From the NCBI GenBank assembly GCA_947450025.1, contig CANFTW010000006.1, forward strand, positions 62,001-126,000: a stretch of 64,000 nt of DNA, in the 5' to 3' direction. The position numbers and the translations under genes were made by a program. Shown piece after piece: positions 40,340 through 50,900 of this stretch. The stretch is from Bacteroidota bacterium (GTDB lineage Bacteria; Bacteroidota; Bacteroidia; B-17B0; Aurantibacillaceae). Below the pieces are notes generated by a model, which was not told where the DNA came from, did no database searches, and saw nothing but the letters and a program-made list of their open reading frames with translations. Position 1 is the stretch's first letter; every line of letters begins with the position of its first letter.

Positions 40340-42934
40340 TTGGATACTACTACAGTCAATATTGCGGAACGTTTGTGGATAGGCCAAATTGGTCATGCCT
40401 TTATTGTTTTATCTTTGGTAGCAGCTTTAGTTTCAGCTATCAGTTATTATTTTTATTCTAAAGAAGAATTAACTTCTGAATGGAAAAAAATTGCGAATTA
40501 TAGCTTCACAATTCATTCTATTTCTATTATTGGTATAGCAGCAACCTTGTTTTTCATGCTGTTTAATCACTATTACGAGTATTCATATGTTTACCAACAT
40601 AGTAATAATGAAATGCCAATGCAATACATTATGTCTTGTTTTTGGGAAGGACAAGAAGGTAGTTTTTTATTATGGGCATTTTGGAATGTGGTATTAGGTA
40701 ATATTTTACGCAAAACAATTGATGCTAAATGGGAAGCACCTACCATGGCTATTTTTGCTTTAGTGCAAGTCTTTATTGCAAGTATGTTGTTGGGTGTTTT
40801 TATTGGTGATTATAAGTTAGGGTCTAATCCATTTATATTATTAAAAGAAAATCCTCAATATGCCAATTTACCGTTTTTGCAAGTCGAAAATTATATAGCT
40901 AAAATAGATGGAAGAGGTTTAAATCCATTATTAATGAATTATTGGATGACCATTCATCCACCTACTTTATTTTTAGGATTCTCATCAACATTAGTTCCTT
41001 TTGTCTTTGCCATTGCTGGTTTATGGAAAAGAGATTTTACAACTTGGCAAAAGCCTGCATTAACGTGGACGTTTTTTAGTATCATGATCTTGGGAACTGG
41101 AATTTTAATGGGAGGCGCTTGGGCTTATGAAGCCTTAAGTTTTGGCGGTTTTTGGGCATGGGATCCAGTTGAAAATTCTTCCCTAGTGCCTTGGTTAGTA
41201 ATGGTTGGAGCAGGGCATGTGATGATTGTCAATAAAAACAAAGGAGGCTCTTTATTTATGACTCATTTATTAGCGATTGCTTCCTTTTTATTAGTCCTAT
41301 ATTCTACTTTTTTAACACGCAGTGGTATTTTAGGAACAAGTTCGGTGCATGCGTTTACAGATTTAGGAATGCAAGGGCAATTGGTGATTTATGTATTAAC
41401 CTTTTTATTGATTTGCGTGGTGCTTTTAATTCATGATAAACTCATTCGTGTATCATATATCATGTTGTCTTTTTTAATGTTGTTTTTTGGAATTGTATTC
41501 GGCTATAAAATCATCTTATTACTAATTTGGTTAGCTGTCAGTTTTGTATTAACGATTTATTCATACATGAAATTTTTCCCAAAAGAAGATGACGAGGAAA
41601 GTTTATATTCTAGAGAGTTTTGGATGTTTGTTGGTTCATTGGTTTTCTTGTTATCCTCTTTAGTAATTACCTATTTCACATCGATCCCAGTACTTAATAA
41701 ATTATTTTCTTTAGAAAAAGCACCAATCAAAGTTGCTGATTATAATTTGTGGCAAGTGCCTTTTGCGATTGTTGCGTTATTGCTTGTGGCTGTGACTCAA
41801 TATTTTAAATATAAAAAAACGGATCCTAAACAATTTTTAAAACACATTAGGATTTCGGCATTGTTGGCATTTATATTCGGTTTATCGGCAGTGATTCCAT
41901 TGTATTTTTTAAAAGATTATTCATCTTCAAGCTCTGTTGATAAATGGAATTTAATATCATACGCTTTATTATTTATTTCAGCATTATTCGCAGTTTTCTG
42001 TAATTTGGATTATTGGATGCGTGTTTTAAAAGGTAAGCTTCGTCATGCAGGCGCATCTATTGCTCATATTGGTTTTGCTTTAATCTTGCTAGGCGCATTA
42101 ATATCAACTTCTAAAAAACAAACTATTTCTCAAAACACTTCGCAAAAAAATGTGGCTAGTTTAGGAGAAAATTTTAATGCCCAAAAAAGTTTGGTGTTAA
42201 CCATTGGTGATACCTTGCCAATGGGCAATTACTTAGTTACTTATAAAGGCAAGGAAAGAAAAGGTATTGATGTGTTTTTTAACATGGACTACTTTACTAA
42301 AGATAAAGATGGCAAACTAGTAAAAGCTTTTGAGTTAAGTCCATTAATTCAAGATAATCCTCGCATGGGGCAAGCGTCTCATCCCGATACTAAGCACTTT
42401 TTAGGAAGTGACATTTATACCCATGTTACCTATGGTGTATTATCTGATACAAAGGAAGTCAAGGATGATGCCTATAAAACGCCAACTAATTTTGTGGGTC
42501 ATATGCGCGATACGATTTTTGCAGATAATGCAATTATTTTGATAGATAGTATTATGACTAACTTAACAGAAGAACAGTATACAAAAAATGATAGTTTATT
42601 AATTGTGACAGCCGTTTTAAAAGCAACAGATATTAACGGAAATATTTATAGAGCTACTCCTAAATACATTTTAAAAAACAACATGGTCTTGCCCGATGAA
42701 TTTGAATTAAAGGAATTAGGCTTAAAATTTATATTCTGGAAAATAAATCCTAACGAAGGAAGCATCGAAATTCAAATGAGTGAAAAAGTAAATAATACAA
42801 AAGATTTTGTGGTCTTAGAAGCTTATATGTTTCCATTTATAAATGTTTTATGGATTGGTTGCATCGTGATGGTGATAGGTACTATAGTAGCTATTATTGA
42901 GAGACGACGCATAAATAAATTAAAAGCTCAGTAA
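40340..42934 (+). CDS. ccmF: CcmF/CcsA-type cytochrome c haem lyase
   Basis: This 864-residue polytopic membrane protein has the WWD haem-handling motif WAYEALSFGGFWAWDPVENSS and conserved histidines (for example NYWMTIHPPTLFLGFSS and GILGTSSVHAF), typical of CcmF-type haem lyases. The second half holds a large extracytoplasmic domain (about 610-815, LTIGDTLPMGNYLVTYKGKER) and a final transmembrane helix. With ccmB-ccmC-ccmD-ccmE it joins haem to apocytochrome c outside the cytoplasm. It starts at a TTG, and the gene ends just before the DUF2520 gene. Confidence 0.92.
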   Translation: MDTTTVNIAERLWIGQIGHAFIVLSLVAALVSAISYYFYSKEELTSEWKKIANYSFTIHSISIIGIAATLFFMLFNHYYEYSYVYQHSNNEMPMQYIMSCFWEGQEGSFLLWAFWNVVLGNILRKTIDAKWEAPTMAIFALVQVFIASMLLGVFIGDYKLGSNPFILLKENPQYANLPFLQVENYIAKIDGRGLNPLLMNYWMTIHPPTLFLGFSSTLVPFVFAIAGLWKRDFTTWQKPALTWTFFSIMILGTGILMGGAWAYEALSFGGFWAWDPVENSSLVPWLVMVGAGHVMIVNKNKGGSLFMTHLLAIASFLLVLYSTFLTRSGILGTSSVHAFTDLGMQGQLVIYVLTFLLICVVLLIHDKLIRVSYIMLSFLMLFFGIVFGYKIILLLIWLAVSFVLTIYSYMKFFPKEDDEESLYSREFWMFVGSLVFLLSSLVITYFTSIPVLNKLFSLEKAPIKVADYNLWQVPFAIVALLLVAVTQYFKYKKTDPKQFLKHIRISALLAFIFGLSAVIPLYFLKDYSSSSSVDKWNLISYALLFISALFAVFCNLDYWMRVLKGKLRHAGASIAHIGFALILLGALISTSKKQTISQNTSQKNVASLGENFNAQKSLVLTIGDTLPMGNYLVTYKGKERKGIDVFFNMDYFTKDKDGKLVKAFELSPLIQDNPRMGQASHPDTKHFLGSDIYTHVTYGVLSDTKEVKDDAYKTPTNFVGHMRDTIFADNAIILIDSIMTNLTEEQYTKNDSLLIVTAVLKATDINGNIYRATPKYILKNNMVLPDEFELKELGLKFIFWKINPNEGSIEIQMSEKVNNTKDFVVLEAYMFPFINVLWIGCIVMVIGTIVAIIERRRINKLKAQ

Positions 42935-42937
42935 GCT

Positions 42938-43750
42938 CTGAAAAAATCTTTAAATATAGTATTGATTGGTGTTGGCAATTTATCGCATCATCTTGCCGAT
43001 TCTTTTTACTCTTTAAAAGGCGTTCATTTGCTTCAAGTTTTTAATCACAGAAATACCAAAGAAGCTAAACAATTTTCTAAAAAATTTGGCTGTAGTTTAG
43101 CAACAAACTATGCTGATATAAATACTCAAGCAGATATTTATATTTTAGCTGTGAAAGACGATGCTATTTCAGAAGTGGCCAAAAATTTAACGTCTTTAAA
43201 GTTAAATGGCATTATTGCCCATACTTCGGGAAGTACAGATGTTTCTGTTTTAAAAAGGTCGTCTAAATATATTGGCGTTTACTATCCATTGCAAACCTTT
43301 TACAAAGATGCTTTGATCGAATGGTCATCAACTCCGATCTTAATTCAAGGAAACACAATTGAATCTGAAAATAAATTGAAACAACTAGCGAAATTAGTTT
43401 CTAAAAAAGTAAAATTAGTTGATTCTAAAAAAAGATTGCAAATTCATTTAGCAGCAGTGTTTGCTTGTAATTTTACAAATGCGATGTATGTGGCTGCATT
43501 TCAAATTATTGAAAACAGTTTGAGTAAAAAAGATACGGATTTATTGTTGCCACTCATGACTCATTCCTTTCATAAATTAGAAAGTGTTCACCCTAAGGAT
43601 GCACAAACAGGACCAGCTAAAAGACATGATGAGTTGGTTATGAAAAAACATTTACAACTCATAAAATCTAACCAACAATTAACTCAAGTGTATAAAATGT
43701 TGTCTGATTTAATTGTATCACAGCAAAAATTAAATGATGGAAAATTTTAA
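42938..43750 (+). CDS. DUF2520 / Rossmann-fold protein with unclear start codon
   Basis: This NAD(P)-binding Rossmann-type protein of about 270 residues has the DUF2520 C-terminal helical domain (IHLAAVFACNFTNAMYVAAFQI, LLLPLMTHSFHKLESVHPKDAQTGPAKRHD). The first beta strand and glycine motif read NIVLIGVGNLSHHLAD. If translation began at the only ordinary start, the TTG at 42962, this first strand would be cut off. The full strand is only made if it starts at CTG 42938, 4 nt after the ccmF stop. Enzyme activity and substrate are unknown. It overlaps the following phosphatase gene by 17 bp. Confidence 0.75.
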   Translation: MKKSLNIVLIGVGNLSHHLADSFYSLKGVHLLQVFNHRNTKEAKQFSKKFGCSLATNYADINTQADIYILAVKDDAISEVAKNLTSLKLNGIIAHTSGSTDVSVLKRSSKYIGVYYPLQTFYKDALIEWSSTPILIQGNTIESENKLKQLAKLVSKKVKLVDSKKRLQIHLAAVFACNFTNAMYVAAFQIIENSLSKKDTDLLLPLMTHSFHKLESVHPKDAQTGPAKRHDELVMKKHLQLIKSNQQLTQVYKMLSDLIVSQQKLNDGKF

Positions 43751-44249
43751 GCAAAAATTAACACGCATAAAAACATTTTTATTTGATGTAGATGGTGTCC
43801 TTACTAATGGTCAAGTGTTTTTAATGGCTAGTGGCGAATTTGTTAGAAGTTTAAATTCTAAAGATGGGTATGCTTTGCAGTTGGCTATTAAAAAAGGCTA
43901 CCGTATAGCAATTATCACAGGCGGGAATAGCCAAATAGTCAAAAGTGCTTTGCATGGATTGGGAATTGAAGACGTGTTCTTATCTCAACATGATAAGCTA
44001 CAATGTTATAAAGATTATATTAATGAGCATGATTTAAACGAAGAGGAGATCTTATATATGGGCGATGATTTGCCGGATTATGAGGTCATGTCTAGAGTTG
44101 GTTTGGCAACATGCCCTCATAATGCGGCACATGAAATAAAAGATATTTGTTTATATATCTCTAGCAGAAATGGAGGCGAAGCTTGTGTACGTGATATTAT
44201 AGAGCAAGTGATGCGATCTCAAGGAACTTGGGAAATTACCGGCTGGTAA
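43734..44249 (+). CDS. kdsC: KdsC-like HAD phosphatase
   Basis: This 171-residue HAD-superfamily protein has the nucleophile motif FLFDVDGVLTNGQV and the acid motif in ILYMGDDLPDYEVMSRVGLATC. The length and cap-less layout are those of KdsC, which removes phosphate from Kdo-8-phosphate in lipopolysaccharide synthesis. DUF2520 beside a KdsC-type phosphatase is a common pair in Bacteroidota. It overlaps the DUF2520 gene by 17 bp and the convergent Nudix gene by 14 bp. Confidence 0.87.
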   Translation: MMENFKQKLTRIKTFLFDVDGVLTNGQVFLMASGEFVRSLNSKDGYALQLAIKKGYRIAIITGGNSQIVKSALHGLGIEDVFLSQHDKLQCYKDYINEHDLNEEEILYMGDDLPDYEVMSRVGLATCPHNAAHEIKDICLYISSRNGGEACVRDIIEQVMRSQGTWEITGW

Positions 44250-44814
44250 TTTTCAATTCTCCCGTATCGATTAAATGTTTGGTTTTATAAATTGCAGCTA
44301 CACTAATCCCGTCAGTTATTTCTCCTTTCATCACCATTTCAAATGCGTCATTGAAGTGTATTTTTTTTACTTTTAAATCTTCGCTTTCTTCCGGTTCAGC
44401 TTCTTCAAAACTTAACTGAGTTGCTAAAAACACAAAAGCATGTTCATCTGTTGCCGAATTACTTAAATGTAATTGCATAATTTCTTTAAAGTTTTTTGCA
44501 ACAATACCGGTTTCTTCTTTTAACTCTCTTCTCGCTGTTTCAATAGGAGCTTCTCCCAAGGGGCCACCTCCTTCTGGAATCTCCCAGCTATAGGCATTTA
44601 AAGGGTATCGCCACTGACCAACTAACCAAGTATATCCATCATCGCTTAACGGCAAAATACCAATAGCTAAATTTTTAAAATTCACTACGCTATAAATAGC
44701 AGGATTTCCTGCTGGATTTATGGTTTGATGTTTATGAACAGCTATCCATGCAGACTCATATACTAGTTCACTTGTTAATGTTTTCCAGGTGTTTAGAGGG
44801 TCTTGATGATTCAT
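44236..44814 (-). CDS. Nudix hydrolase (ADP-ribose pyrophosphatase-like)
   Basis: This 192-residue protein has a complete Nudix box, GGGPLGEAPIETARRELKEETG (residues about 80-100), which binds the metal and cleaves X-linked nucleoside diphosphates. Strands before and after (VNFKNLAIGILPL, WRYPLNAYSWEIPEG) fit the ADP-ribose pyrophosphatase branch. The precise substrate is not settled by sequence. It is transcribed alone, converging on the kdsC-like gene. Confidence 0.88.
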   Translation of the reverse strand: MNHQDPLNTWKTLTSELVYESAWIAVHKHQTINPAGNPAIYSVVNFKNLAIGILPLSDDGYTWLVGQWRYPLNAYSWEIPEGGGPLGEAPIETARRELKEETGIVAKNFKEIMQLHLSNSATDEHAFVFLATQLSFEEAEPEESEDLKVKKIHFNDAFEMVMKGEITDGISVAAIYKTKHLIDTGELKITSR

Positions 44815-44866
44815 ATAATACTAGTTTGTGTTATCATAATTTCAACATAGGTTTCACACAGTTGAA

Positions 44867-44898
44867 TTGTTAATATTAGGCTTATTTTCTTATATTTA
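44867..44898 (+). promoter_or_regulatory. Predicted promoter of the SprB-repeat gene
   Basis: TTG (44867-44869), a 21-nt spacer and TATATTTA (44891-44898, one mismatch from TAnnTTTG) lie 42 nt before the ATG at 44940. Confidence 0.5.
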
Positions 44899-44939
44899 GA
44901 AACCTAAACAGCGTTAAATTCGTAAAACTGAAAATTGTT

Positions 44940-47900
44940 ATGTTCAAAAGACGTCTTTTTTTTATTGTCCTATTGGCGACTGGTTATTTAAATGCCCAGA
45001 CGTTTTATTGGGTAGGCGGTTCAGGGTATTGGAACGATATTAATCATTGGTCTTTTGTTAGCGGAGGAGCTCCTGCAACAACTATTCCTAATTCAAGTTC
45101 AACGGTTGTTTTTGATAATGCCTCTTCAATCTCTAGTTTTACGATTCATGCGCTACATGATGTTAGCTTCCATTCTATAATAGCTCAAAACACTCAATTT
45201 AAGATAGATGTTATTGGTTCCCCAACAGTTGATTTAAGAATCAGTGGGCAAGTTACTTTAAATCCTAATTTTCAATTTAACTTAAATGGTAAAATCTACT
45301 TATCACCACAAAATTCTGTAAATTATCAATTTTCACATCAAAAGTTTCATAATGATATTGTATTAAATGCATCGTCTGATGTTGATTTAGGAGTTTTGTC
45401 TACGTCCAAATCAATTCTAATCTCTGGTAATTTTAAATTAAAAAACTCGGTAGTTTTTGCAGATGATATACAAATCTCTAATGCTCGATTAGTTTTTGAT
45501 AATAACTTGTTTCAAGCAACAACGCGAGTTGATGTTAATAATTCTCAGATTACAAATCCTACTGCGACTAAAAGTAAAATTATTTGTCCGTTAAATAATT
45601 TGCAGCCTTCTGTATTACAAACATTACACTCAGTTTCTAATTTATCTGTTAATCCTATTATGCCTCAGGCATGTGTGGTTCCTAATCCTACAGTGGTGTT
45701 TCCAACATGTCAAGGCTTATGTAATGGCGTTGCCATATTTAATTTATCTGGTTGTACAAATCCTCCATATCTCATTCAATGGATTAATCCAGTTTGTTCT
45801 TCGTCATTACCACCTGCTCAACCGGCATTTAGTGGAACCACCTATTCCGTAAATACTTTATGTGGATGTTCTAGTCAGTACTTAGTTATTTTTGAAAATG
45901 CACTTGGAGAGCAAGCGGCAGTTTCAGTTGGTGTTGTAGATCCGCCAGCAACTATTTTGAATTTTTCTCAAACGCAACCAACTTGTAATAATTTATGTAA
46001 TGGACAGATTCGAGCCTCTGTTTTAACAGGTGCAGTGCCAATGGTCATTAATTGGAATCCGCCAAATGTGAGTCATACTAATATTATTTCCAAGGATACA
46101 TTGAAGAACGCTTGTGCAGGAACATATACAATCACTGCGACTAATGTTAATGGATGCACGAATACATTTACAACGGTCTTAGTTCAACCCTCAGTATTAT
46201 TAGCAAATGGCTCTAGTAGCAGCGTCACTTGTAATGCTTCGTGTGATGGTTCTGCATTAGTAGCTCCTTCAGGTGGAACAGGACCATACAGCTATTCGTG
46301 GTCTTCTCCAAGTTCTTCTCCTTCAACATCAACATTATCAAATTTTGGTGGTTTATGTCCAGGTGTCGTAACAGCAACCGTTACCGATACTAAATCTTGT
46401 TCGGCAACATATTCTGCAAATATTACTCAACCACCTGCTATTACCTTAACAGTTACTAAAACTAACTTAATATGTGCTAATATTTGTAACGGAACAGCTT
46501 CTGTTACGGCTACAGGAGGAATAGGCAGCTATACTTATTCTTGGACCCCTAGCGGAGGAACAGGAGCCAGTGCTACTGGCTTATGCTCTGGAAATTATAC
46601 TGTAACAGTGACCAATAATGTTACTTGTATTAAAACAATCACAGTAGATATTTTATCTCCTCCAACGTTAACCGCTAGTCCAACACAATCAAATATATTA
46701 TGTAACGCAGCATGTAATGGTTCAGTTAATTTAAATCCTACAGGAGGAACTTCTTCCTATACCTATTCTTGGTCGCCGGTTGTATCTAACACTGTGACAG
46801 CTTCTGGTTTGTGTGCTGGAATATATTCTTATTCAGTAACAGATGTGTTAGGTTGTCAATATACAAATACAGTATCAATAACCCAGCCTCCAGCGTCTAC
46901 TTTATCAATTTCAAGTGCTAGCATAACTTGTAATGCTGCTTGTAATGGATCAGCAATTGGTAATATGAGTGGAGGAACAAGTCCTTATACCTATAGTTGG
47001 TCGCCAGGAAATCCTTTAGGACAAACAACACCAACAATTACAAACTTATGTCCAAATACGTACACCTTAAAAGTAACTGATGTTAATGGCTGTATGGTTA
47101 CCAAAACCGTCACGATTTCTCAACCCACACCCATAACTGCAAATATTACAACAGTAACGCCTAGTTGTAATGGAACTTGTGATGGATCTATTAATACTAT
47201 TCCATCTGGAGGGGTTGCTCCTTATTCTTATACCTTGCAAACGTCATCAACATCAATTACGTCAAATCCGCCGTTTACTAATTTATGTGCGGGTTCTTAT
47301 TCCGTAATTATTAAAGACGCTTTAGGTTGTGTAAAAATTCAAACGGTCAGTTTAACTCAACCAAATCCTATCACCTTAACATTGAATGCCACGTCTATTA
47401 ATTGCTTTAACCAATGTAATGCATCTGTATCTGCAGTTGTCAATGGAGGGTCGCCTATCTATACTTTTACATGGAGCACAGGAGGCACTTCCAATTCATT
47501 AGTTAATCAGTGTGCAGGGGTAAGATCGGCTACGGTGACAGATGTTAATGGCTGCTCAGCATCAGCAACAGTCACGATTACCTCTAAGCCAGATTTAACA
47601 ATCAGCATTACGCCAACTAATCCAAATTGTAACTCGCAATGCACTGGAATTCTCACTACTTCAGTTAGCGGTGGCACTCCAAATTACACTATAAATTGGA
47701 ATAATGGGGCAGTAGGTAATATCGTTAATAATTTATGTCAAGGTGTATATACGGTAACTGTTACTGATTTCTTAGGCTGTATTAAGACACAAACAGCTTC
47801 TATAATAACTCCTCCCGCAATAACCTTAACTCCTGCAAATGGAACTGTAAGTTGTTCTGGTGTTTGCGATGGAACAATATCTGTAACCGCATCCGGAGGG

Positions 47901-50900
47901 ACTCCAGGTTATTTTTATAATTGGAATACAATACCAGTTCAAACTAGTCAATTAGCTAGTGGATTGTGTGCTGGGAATTATTTTGTGACTGTGACTGATT
48001 CAAAAGGCTGCATTGCTTCAGTAGGCGCAAATGTTATACAGCCAGCTGTATTAACGGCTTCAATGAGTAATGTTCAAGCAAGTTGTAATGTGTGTATTGG
48101 CTCTGCCACGGCAAATGGAATTGGCGGAACACCACCCTATACTTATTTATGGGTTCCGGGTGGACAAACTACACAAACTGCAAGTAACCTTTGTGTAGGA
48201 CCTCAAACAATTACGATTACCGATAGTAAGGGATGTTTAACTACTCAAACTGTGCAAATAAACCAATTGGTTATTGTATTGGTAACTTCAAATGGTAATA
48301 CATTAGCTTGTAACGGAGCTTGCTCTGGAGTTGCAATAGCAAATGCTTCAGGAGGCATTGCGCCATACAGTTATACTTGGACTCCAGTGCCTACTCAAAA
48401 CACACAGATTGCTTCAGGCTTATGTGCCGGAACTCATACGGTTATGGTTTCAGATGTTAATGGTTGCTCAAATATGGGTACTGTTAATTTTGTGAATCCC
48501 CCCGCTATCACATTAACGGTTAATAAAACAGATGTTACTTGTAATGGCTCATGCAATGGGTCGGCTAGTGCCATTGCAAATGGAGGAACAGGTGTGTTAT
48601 CTTATTTATGGCAACCTGGAGGTATGACCACTTCATCTGTTTCTGGCCTATGTCCTGGTAGTTATTCAGTAACAGTATCTGATATTAATAATTGTTCGCA
48701 AGTTCAAGTGATTACTATTACACAATCTAATTCTATAACGGCTACGTTTACTTTTACAAATCCAACGTCTTGTGTGACTGCTAATGGCGCAATAGCGACT
48801 TCGATTACCGGCGGACTAGCACCTTATACTTATACCTGGTTGCCAGGTAATTCATCAGCTAATCCATACACAAATCTTTCTGCAGGAAATTATTCATTAA
48901 ATATTAATGATGCTGCAGGATGCACTAGAACAGTAGTAGCTTCTTTAAGCAGTCCTACAGGGGCAACGGTTTCGGTCGTATCTAATTCTATTTCTTGTTT
49001 TGGTCTATGCAGTGGATCAGCTACTTTATCTATATCAGGTGTAGGACCATTTAGTGTGAATGGTTCTGCTATTCCTTCGAATACAACTACCTTACTTGGG
49101 TTATGTTCAGGAATTACAAACGCTGTCGTATTGGATGCCAATGGTTGTGTAACTAATCAAACCATTAGTATTTCCCAACCTCCTCAGCATACTGCTACTG
49201 GTATCATTACAAACGCAACATGTCATTCAGTTTGTTCAGGCTCTATAAATTTAACGCCTAACGGTGGTACCCCTGCTTATACCTATTCATGGTTTCCTAC
49301 GGGAGGTAATGTTCAAGATCCAATTAATTTATGCTCAGGAAATTATTCAGTGATTACAACTGATGCAAATGGGTGTTCTTTAACGAATACATTCGTCATA
49401 GTCCAGCCTACCTCATTAACTCTTAGTTTTAATAAAAAGGATGTGCTATGTCATGGAAATTGTGACGGAGGTGTAAGAGCGATTGTTGGTGGAGGAACTA
49501 CACCATATTCATATACCTGGACTCCCTTAGGTTCTTTTTTAGGTTCAACAATCGATACGTTAGTAAACTTATGCTCAGGTATTTACTCGGTTACGGTTCA
49601 GGATTTAAATGGATGTTCTATTTCAGGAACTGTAAATATTGGACAACCTACACTATTAACATCCACATTGACTAGCATTAATGCTAAATGTAATAATCAA
49701 TGCAATGGATCAGCTATAATTAATGTAAGTGGCGGAACGCTGCCATATTCATTTTCTTATAATACCTCGCCAGCAGTCACCACACAAACTATAAATAATT
49801 TATGTGACGGTTCTTATATAGGGCAAGTGATTGATGCCAATGGGTGTAGTAATACTTTGAATTTTAATATTACAGAGCCGTTGCCAATTGTTATTACAAG
49901 CACTCTTAGTCATCCAAAGTGTCATGCGGTTTGTGATGGCAGTGTGGCAACTACAGTTACCGGTGGCAACCCTAGTTATCATTATTCATGGATAACTAGT
50001 GGAGGTACTGTTCCAAACCCTACGGGATTATGCGCAGGAAATTATACCGTAGTGGTTACAGATGATAGTTTGTGTTCTGCTCAAGCACTAGTTGTTTTAA
50101 TAGATCCTGTTGCACTCATTGCAAACACAACCTTTACTAATCCTACTTGTAATTTAGCTTGTAATGGTATTGTTTCAGCAAGTCCAATTGGAGGAACAGC
50201 TCCTTATTCTTATTCATGGATATCTCCTAGTAATAACAATCAAACTGTTTCTAATTTATGTTCAGGAGCGTATACAGTAACCGTTAGTGATGCTAATTCT
50301 TGTCAAAGTATTCAGTCAGTGACGTTAACCGATCCATCTGCAATTACCTTGAACCCTGCTGTAACACCAGCTACTTGTGGTTCTAGTAATGGATCTATCA
50401 ATGCGGTGGCATCATCTGGTGTAGCTCCATATACTTATCAGTGGCTACCTCCTGTTTCTGCAGCGCAATCTACCAATACGCTAGTAACCAGTATTCCTGC
50501 TGGAATTTATACGGTAATTGTTACAGATGCTAGCGCGTGCTCAGCTACCTTAACCATACCGCTTAGTAATTCCAATGGTCCAAATGGAGCGACTATTACT
50601 TCAACCAATGTAGCTTGTAACGGACAGTGTAATGGTGCGGCAGATGTTTCTAATCCTATAGGAGGAGCAGCGCCTTATGTCCTGAGTTGGGTTACTCCAG
50701 TATCTTTAAGCCCATCTATTTCAGGTCTCTGCGCGGGGACCTATACTGCACAAATTCAGGATGCTAATAATTGTATTTTTTATAAAGCAGTGACAATTCT
50801 GCAGCCACAATTAATAGATGATAATGAAACGATTTTGAGTGCAACATGTTTTGGCAATTGTAATGGAAGTATTACTTTAAATCCAAGCGGCGGAAATGGA

